Assembly: GCA_035540495.1 (NCBI GenBank)
Contig: DATLGL010000004.1
Span: 3,211-67,210, forward strand
Source of the DNA: DASVEG01 sp035540495
GTDB lineage: Bacteria > Actinomycetota > Acidimicrobiia > Acidimicrobiales > CADCTF01
DNA length: 64,000 nt
Direction: 5' to 3'
Made by a program: the position numbers and the translations under genes. This document shows, one piece after another, positions 59,442 through 64,000 of this stretch. The stretch's first letter is position 1; each line of letters starts with the position of its first letter. The notes beneath the pieces are model-generated. The model did not search any database and had not been told where the DNA came from. It worked only from the letters and a program-made list of their open reading frames with translations.

Positions 59442-59640
59442 CGATGGCGAATCGCCCGACCAGGGCGGCCGTGCACACGGTCGCAGGCTCGGCGTGGGGG
59501 ACAGGCGGCAGGCGTTTCTCGCTCCCTTCTTTCTTCTCGTTGCGATTCTCCCGACGTTGACTTCTGGGGCCCCAGGTCGCTGGAAGGCCGCGCCACGAAC
59601 CATCGAGTCCCTTCCCGACGCGGAAGCAAGTGAGGTGCAC

Positions 59641-61512
59641 ATGAGCGGAGAGCAGGCGCTCGAACGCTCGGTCCTGGAGCGCAAGGAACGCGACGAGCTC
59701 CAGACGATCGCAGAAGCCCTTGGCGTGAAGCCCGGGTCGCGGACCAAGAAGGCCGACCTGATCGGGCAGATCCTCGTCGCAGCCGGGGTCGAACCGGCAC
59801 CGGCCGAGGGCGAGGCCCCCGAGAAGCCGAAGCGGACGCGCACCCGCAAGGCCGTCGCCGCGGCCGACGGGGCGGGGGATGCTGACGTCGAGCTGACGGC
59901 CGAGGCCGCAGCGCCGTCTGTGGCGAACGGGCAGGCGAACGGCCACGTCGACGACGCGTCGGCAGAGGGGATCATGATCGGCGACGCCGCAGCGGTCGAC
60001 GCGCCGGCGCCCGATGCACCCGCGGAGGCAGAGCCCGCGACCGAGCTCGCCAGTGGCTCCGACACCGATGAGCGTCCGCGCGAGCGCCAGCAGCAGCCGC
60101 AGCGGAACGAGAACCGTCAGGGCAACGACAACCGCCACGGCAACGACCGCCAGCCCAACGACAACCGTCAGGGCGGCCGCGGCCAGCAGCAGGGCCAGCA
60201 GAACCAGGGCAACCAGCAGAACCAGGGCAACCAGCAGAACCAGGGCGGCAACTTCGACGACGCCCAAGGTGAGGGTCGTCGCAGCCGCCGCCGGCGCGGA
60301 CGGGATCGAGACCGCGACCGCGACTTCCGTGTCCAGGAGCAGAACGCCGAGCAGCAGTACCAGGGCGAGCTGATCGAGGTCACCGGCCTGCTCGACCTCA
60401 CCGAGCAGGGCTACGGCTTCCTCCGCACCAAGGGCTACCTGCCCCATCCCGACGACGTCTACGTCTCGACCAGCCAAGCCCGCCGGTTCGCGCTCCGAAA
60501 GGGCGACCACATCGAGGGCGCCGCTCGTCCGCCGATGGGGAACGAGAAGTACGGCGCGCTGCTGCGGATCGACAAGATCAGCGGCCAGACGCCCGACGAA
60601 GCACGCGACCGCCGCAAGTTCGAAGACCTCACGCCGCTGTTCCCCGACGTGAAGCTGCCGATCAGCCGGTCCGACAAGCCCTACGACACGACCGGCCGCA
60701 TCATCGACCTGATCAGCCCGATCGGGAAGGGCCAGCGCGGGATGATCGTCTCGCCGCCCAAGGCCGGGAAGACGACCGTCATCAAGGAAATCGCGACGGC
60801 GATTGAGCACAACAACCCTGAGGTCCACCTCATGGTGCTGCTCGTCGACGAACGTCCCGAAGAGGTGACGATGATGAAGCGGACGCTCAAGTCCGGCGAG
60901 GTCGTCGCCTCCACGTTCGACCGTCCGTCCGAGGAGCACACGCTCGTCGCCGAGCTGGCACTCGAGCGGGCGAAGCGCCTCGTTGAGCTGGGACAGGACG
61001 TCGTGATCATCCTCGACGGCATCACCCGCCTCGCCCGCGCCTACAACCTGTCGGCTCCCGCGTCGGGGCGCCTCACGTCGGGCGGCATCGACCAGGCCGC
61101 GATCTACCCGCCGAAGAAGTTCTTCGGAGCGGCGCGGAATATCGAGGAGGGTGGATCGTTGACCATCCTCGCCACGGCGCTGGTCGAGACCGGCTCCAAG
61201 GCAGACGACGTGATCTTCGAGGAGTTCAAGGGCACCGGGAACATGGAGCTTCGCCTCGACCGCCGCCTGGCTGAGCGCCGGGTGTATCCGGCGATCGACG
61301 TGAACGCCTCGTCGACTCGCCACGAGGAGCTGCTCTTCGACGGGAAGAAGACGCTCGACTTGGTGTGGCGGCTCCGCAGGGTGCTCAATGGTCTGGCCGA
61401 AGACGGCTCGTCCGCTCGCTCGCTCGAGCTCTTGATGGAGAAGATCAAGAGCACGAAGACGAACGAGGAGTTCCTCCAGGAAGTCGCCAAGGCGCAGGGT
61501 GCAACCATCTAG
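59641..61512 (+). CDS. rho: Transcription termination factor Rho
   Basis: 623 residues from ATG at 59641. N-terminal Rho_N helix (ERKERDELQTIAEALGVKP), then a long disordered insert rich in Asp/Asn/Gln/Arg (about 55-240, typical of high-GC actinobacteria), RNA-binding domain GLLDLTEQGYGFLRTKGY, and the ATPase with Walker A SPPKAGKTTVIKEIA near 375 and Q-loop/R-loop LVDERPEEVTMM. RNA-dependent hexameric helicase that ends transcription. Confidence 0.95.
   Translation: MSGEQALERSVLERKERDELQTIAEALGVKPGSRTKKADLIGQILVAAGVEPAPAEGEAPEKPKRTRTRKAVAAADGAGDADVELTAEAAAPSVANGQANGHVDDASAEGIMIGDAAAVDAPAPDAPAEAEPATELASGSDTDERPRERQQQPQRNENRQGNDNRHGNDRQPNDNRQGGRGQQQGQQNQGNQQNQGNQQNQGGNFDDAQGEGRRSRRRRGRDRDRDRDFRVQEQNAEQQYQGELIEVTGLLDLTEQGYGFLRTKGYLPHPDDVYVSTSQARRFALRKGDHIEGAARPPMGNEKYGALLRIDKISGQTPDEARDRRKFEDLTPLFPDVKLPISRSDKPYDTTGRIIDLISPIGKGQRGMIVSPPKAGKTTVIKEIATAIEHNNPEVHLMVLLVDERPEEVTMMKRTLKSGEVVASTFDRPSEEHTLVAELALERAKRLVELGQDVVIILDGITRLARAYNLSAPASGRLTSGGIDQAAIYPPKKFFGAARNIEEGGSLTILATALVETGSKADDVIFEEFKGTGNMELRLDRRLAERRVYPAIDVNASSTRHEELLFDGKKTLDLVWRLRRVLNGLAEDGSSARSLELLMEKIKSTKTNEEFLQEVAKAQGATI
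60196..60249 (+). repeat. Three 18-bp in-frame repeats within rho
   Basis: Three copies of CAGCAGAACCAGGGCAAC (last one ends GGC), encoding QQNQGN units in the disordered region. May vary in copy number between strains. Confidence 0.7.
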
Positions 61513-61566
61513 GGGCTTGCGCCCCATCAACGCAGCGCAACGATCTAGGTATCAGGAGAAGGACAC

Positions 61567-61779
61567 ATGAAGGCTGACATCCATCCGCAGTACGGCGAGG
61601 CCAAGGTCGTCTGCTCCTGCGGCAACACGTTCACCACGAAGTCGACGAGCAACGAGATGCACGTCGAGCTCTGCAACGAGTGCCACCCCTTCTACACGGG
61701 CAAGCAGAAGCTGGTCGACACCGGCGGCCGAGTCGAGCGCTTCGAGCGCCGCTACGGCAAGCGCGGCAAGAAGGACTGA
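61567..61779 (+). CDS. rpmE: 50S ribosomal protein L31
   Basis: 70 residues from ATG at 61567 with AGGAGAAGG upstream. Zinc-binding form: VVCSCGNTF (CxC) and ELCNECHPFYTGKQK (CxxC), so this is the C+ paralogue that dominates when zinc is available. Ends in KRGKKD. Follows rho, as in many actinobacteria. Confidence 0.95.
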   Translation: MKADIHPQYGEAKVVCSCGNTFTTKSTSNEMHVELCNECHPFYTGKQKLVDTGGRVERFERRYGKRGKKD

Positions 61780-61798
61780 TCCGAGCTTTCCTTGTCGT

Positions 61799-61844
61799 TC
61801 TGTGCGTGTATGCCCCCTCCATCTGGGGTGCGTACACGCACAGA
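61799..61844 (+). terminator. Terminator after rpmE
   Basis: TCTGTGCGTGTATGCCCC / GGGGTGCGTACACGCACAGA with an 8-nt loop, near-perfect 18-bp stem. No T-run, but very stable. Confidence 0.7.
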
Positions 61845-61869
61845 ATCGCGTCCGAGGTCTGACTGACAC

Positions 61870-62874
61870 ATGACGATCGACCCGAGCCGCCGGGAGAACC
61901 TCCTCAAAGCGAAGCTTCGCGGCCTCGTCAGGAGCCGGTGGGCGAGCGCGCTCACGACCGCCCGCGACGGCGGTCTGCCCGGCGGCGCCGCGCTCCTTGC
62001 GGGCGACACCGCATGGGCGCTCGGCGAGGACGAGCCGGGGCGGAGCCTCGGACCTGCTCTCGCGTGGGCGCGCAAGAACGGCGCGTCGCAGCTCCACCTG
62101 CTGGTAGCCGCCGACGCCGGCACGCTCGCTCGGCGGGCGGGCCGCTTCTCCATGCCCACCACCGTCTGGCAGATCGTCGGCACCGAGCTCGCCGAGGTCG
62201 ACCCCGAGCCGCTCCCGCCCGAGCCTCCTCTCGCCGAGGGCGCCGACGCGTTTCGGGGCCTCCTCGAACGCGCCGGAACCGATCCGGTGGTCGAGCACGG
62301 GATCCTCCGGGGTGAGATCCTCGGCCTGGAGGTCGCGCGCATCGTCGATGACGAGCACGGCGTCCACCTCGAGGTCGGCGTCGGGAAGCACGACCGCGAG
62401 GCGCACAAGGAGGCGCGCGGCACCAGCCAAGGCCTCGACGCCCTCTTCGAGGTCGTCCGCACCGTCGCCGAGTACCGGCGTCCGGGCAAGGAGGGGCACG
62501 AGGCGTTCCACCTCGCACCCGAGCGCTGGCTGCGGACGGTCGTCATGCACAAGCCAGAGCTCGTCGACGCAGAACCGGGTTCGCTCGAGCCCGTGTCGTC
62601 GCCCGTCTTCCGGAGCGACCTCCGCCGGCCCGCTCCCGCACCGCTGCGCGGCACGACCACGGCAGGCCGGCCGCTGCTGGTCGTCTGCTCGGTCGGGCTC
62701 GATCTCGACGTGATGTCGGGAACCGCCGACGCCTACGAAGCCGATGGGCGCGAGCCCGAGCTGGTGCTGTGCATACCGGCGTCCGACGCCTATCCGGCCA
62801 TCCGCGACCTCGCCGCCCTGCACGTTCCGCCCGCGCGCGTCGTCACCGTTCCGTCCGACTGGCGCAGCCTGTAA
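61870..62874 (+). CDS. Conserved hypothetical protein
   Basis: 334 residues from ATG at 61870. Not recognised. It has an alpha/beta N-terminal half (AALLAGDTAWALGEDEPGR, LHLLVAADAGTLARRAGRF) and a C-terminal half with HDREAHKEARGTSQGLDALF, then LLVVCSVGLDLDVM. Its position between rpmE and prfA suggests a lineage-conserved gene linked to translation, though its function is unknown. Confidence 0.6.
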   Translation: MTIDPSRRENLLKAKLRGLVRSRWASALTTARDGGLPGGAALLAGDTAWALGEDEPGRSLGPALAWARKNGASQLHLLVAADAGTLARRAGRFSMPTTVWQIVGTELAEVDPEPLPPEPPLAEGADAFRGLLERAGTDPVVEHGILRGEILGLEVARIVDDEHGVHLEVGVGKHDREAHKEARGTSQGLDALFEVVRTVAEYRRPGKEGHEAFHLAPERWLRTVVMHKPELVDAEPGSLEPVSSPVFRSDLRRPAPAPLRGTTTAGRPLLVVCSVGLDLDVMSGTADAYEADGREPELVLCIPASDAYPAIRDLAALHVPPARVVTVPSDWRSL

Positions 62875-62906
62875 TTCGAGCTGTCGCGCTCCCATAGCCT
62901 TGGGAC

Positions 62907-64000
62907 GTGCTCGATCGACTGTCCGGCCTCGAAGAGGAATACGAGACGGTCGTCGCGCGCCTCGGCGACCCCGACGTCCTGAGCGATCAGAAGAAGCTGC
63001 GGGAGCTGTCGCGCCGGCACAAGCAGCTGGAGCCGATCGTCCTCGCGTACCGCTCCTACAAGAGCGCCTCCGACGACCTCGAGGTCGCGAAGGAGCTCGG
63101 CATGAAGGATGAGGCCGACGAGGCCGAGCAGCGGATGCGCGACCTCGAGGAGCAGCTCAAGGTCCTGCTCCTGCCGAAGGACCCGAACGACGACAAGAAC
63201 GTGATCATCGAGATCCGCGGCGCCGAGGGCGGCGAAGAGGCGAACCTCTTCGCCCGCGACCTCTTCGAGATGTACTCCCGCTACGCGGATCGCCTCGGGC
63301 TCAAGTCGGAGGTGCTCTCCAGCGACCCGTCCGACATGGGCGGCTTCAACGAGGTGACGTTCCTCGTGAAGGGCGAATCCGCGTGGAGCCGCATGAAGTT
63401 CGAGGGCGGCGTCCACCGGGTGCAGCGGGTGCCTGCCACGGAGTCGCAAGGCCGCATCCACACGTCGTCCGCGACGGTGACCGTGCTGCCCGAAGCCGAA
63501 GAGGTCGACGTCGAGATCAACGAGAACGACCTGCAGATCGACGTCTACCGATCGAGCGGGCCTGGCGGGCAGAGCGTCAACACGACCGACTCCGCGGTCC
63601 GGATCACCCACAAGCCCACCGGGCTCGTCGTGTCGATGCAGGACGAGAAGAGCCAGATCCAGAACCGGGCGAAGGCGATGCAGGTGCTCCGGTCTCGCCT
63701 GCTCAAGCTCGAGCAGGACAAGCAGGCCGCGGAGCTCTCGTCCGCTCGCAAGGGCCAGATCGGCGGGGGCGGACGCTCCGAGAAGATCCGCACGTACAAC
63801 TTCAAGGAGAACCGGGTCACCGATCACCGCATCAACCAGACCTGGTACTCCCTCGACAAGATCCTGGGCCAGGGGCTGCTCGACGACGTCACCGATGCGC
63901 TCGTCGCCGACGAGCGCATCGGTGACGTCGTCGAGCAGCCCCTGGCCCAGGATCTTGTCGAGGGAGTACCAGGTCTGGTTGATGCGGTGATCGGTGACCC
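62907..64000 (+). CDS. prfA: Peptide chain release factor 1, C-terminus corrupted by foldback
   Basis: From GTG at 62907, open to the window end. Coiled N-terminus (LEEEYETVVARLGD), domain 2 (IIEIRGAEGGEEANLFA), GGQ motif YRSSGPGGQSVNTTDSAVRI and IGGGGRSEKIRTYNFKENRVTDHR. Reads UAG/UAA stops and frees the peptide. After about 63907 the sequence is the reverse complement of the preceding 93 nt, so the last residues are not genuine. The preceding GGVHRVQRVPATESQGR segment is typical of RF1. Confidence 0.9.
   Translation, partial: MLDRLSGLEEEYETVVARLGDPDVLSDQKKLRELSRRHKQLEPIVLAYRSYKSASDDLEVAKELGMKDEADEAEQRMRDLEEQLKVLLLPKDPNDDKNVIIEIRGAEGGEEANLFARDLFEMYSRYADRLGLKSEVLSSDPSDMGGFNEVTFLVKGESAWSRMKFEGGVHRVQRVPATESQGRIHTSSATVTVLPEAEEVDVEINENDLQIDVYRSSGPGGQSVNTTDSAVRITHKPTGLVVSMQDEKSQIQNRAKAMQVLRSRLLKLEQDKQAAELSSARKGQIGGGGRSEKIRTYNFKENRVTDHRINQTWYSLDKILGQGLLDDVTDALVADERIGDVVEQPLAQDLVEGVPGLVDAVIGD
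63814..64000. repeat. Perfect 93-nt inverted repeat at the window end
   Basis: 63908-64000 is the exact reverse complement of 63814-63906, around a single C at 63907. It begins mid-prfA and ends at the last base, the mark of an assembly or amplification foldback at a contig end. Confidence 0.9.

Overview
High-GC DNA with frequent GTG starts and many 1-4 nt overlaps between genes. The right end has the argS-lysA-hom-thrC-rho-rpmE-prfA order typical of Actinobacteria, here without thrB, so an actinobacterial chromosome (perhaps an Acidimicrobiia-like lineage) is the best guess. The window falls into three blocks.

Block 1 (about 1-28.4 kb) is an array of about 33 small, unrelated, mostly single genes on both strands: VOC-fold proteins, GNAT acetyltransferases, alpha/beta hydrolases, small-molecule kinases and nucleotidyltransferases, a beta-lactamase-fold protein, NUDIX, MerR, an ECF sigma factor, methyltransferases and small membrane proteins. 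Many genes are followed on their right by a short non-coding two-part repeat. Box A is close to CGACCSGAWCGACGG; box B is close to GCGCGACMGAAYNGC and starts about 26-34 nt after box A starts. Every clear copy lies on the + strand whatever the direction of the flanking genes. That is the geometry of an integron cassette array, but the sites lack the canonical attC core boxes and no integrase is in the window. An IS110-family element has inserted inside one copy. Its upstream region carries short matches to both target halves and to its own right end, in the order expected of a bridge RNA, so the IS appears guided to the array repeat.

Block 2 (about 28.4-52.36 kb) is an integrative conjugative element or its remains, ending at the 3' end of a tRNA-Arg(CCG). 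It carries a MobF relaxase-helicase, an overlapping transfer operon (VirB2-like, VirB6-like, SCO6880-like, VirB4-like, VirD4/TraG-like and a Prim-Pol), a type III-like restriction-modification pair, a two-component system, a membrane-anchored SARP-like regulator, a NYN nuclease whose Shine-Dalgarno lies in a perfect hairpin, a truncated DNA ligase and two excisionase-like proteins. No integrase is present. A 22-codon frame overlapping the last xis-like stop may be all that is left of it. An IS481-family element with CTAG flanks has replaced the C-terminal tail of the Prim-Pol.

Block 3 (52.36-64 kb) is core chromosome: tRNA-Arg, a single-domain response regulator, argS, lysA, a questin-oxidase-like gene, hom, thrC, a rho terminator and promoter, rho, rpmE, an unrecognised gene and prfA. 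The last 187 bases are a perfect foldback (93-nt arms, 1-nt centre) that corrupts the end of prfA and looks like an assembly or amplification artefact at a contig end.

Start codons in block 1 are often GTG and were chosen from domain limits and ribosome-binding sites. All repeat alignments were made by eye.
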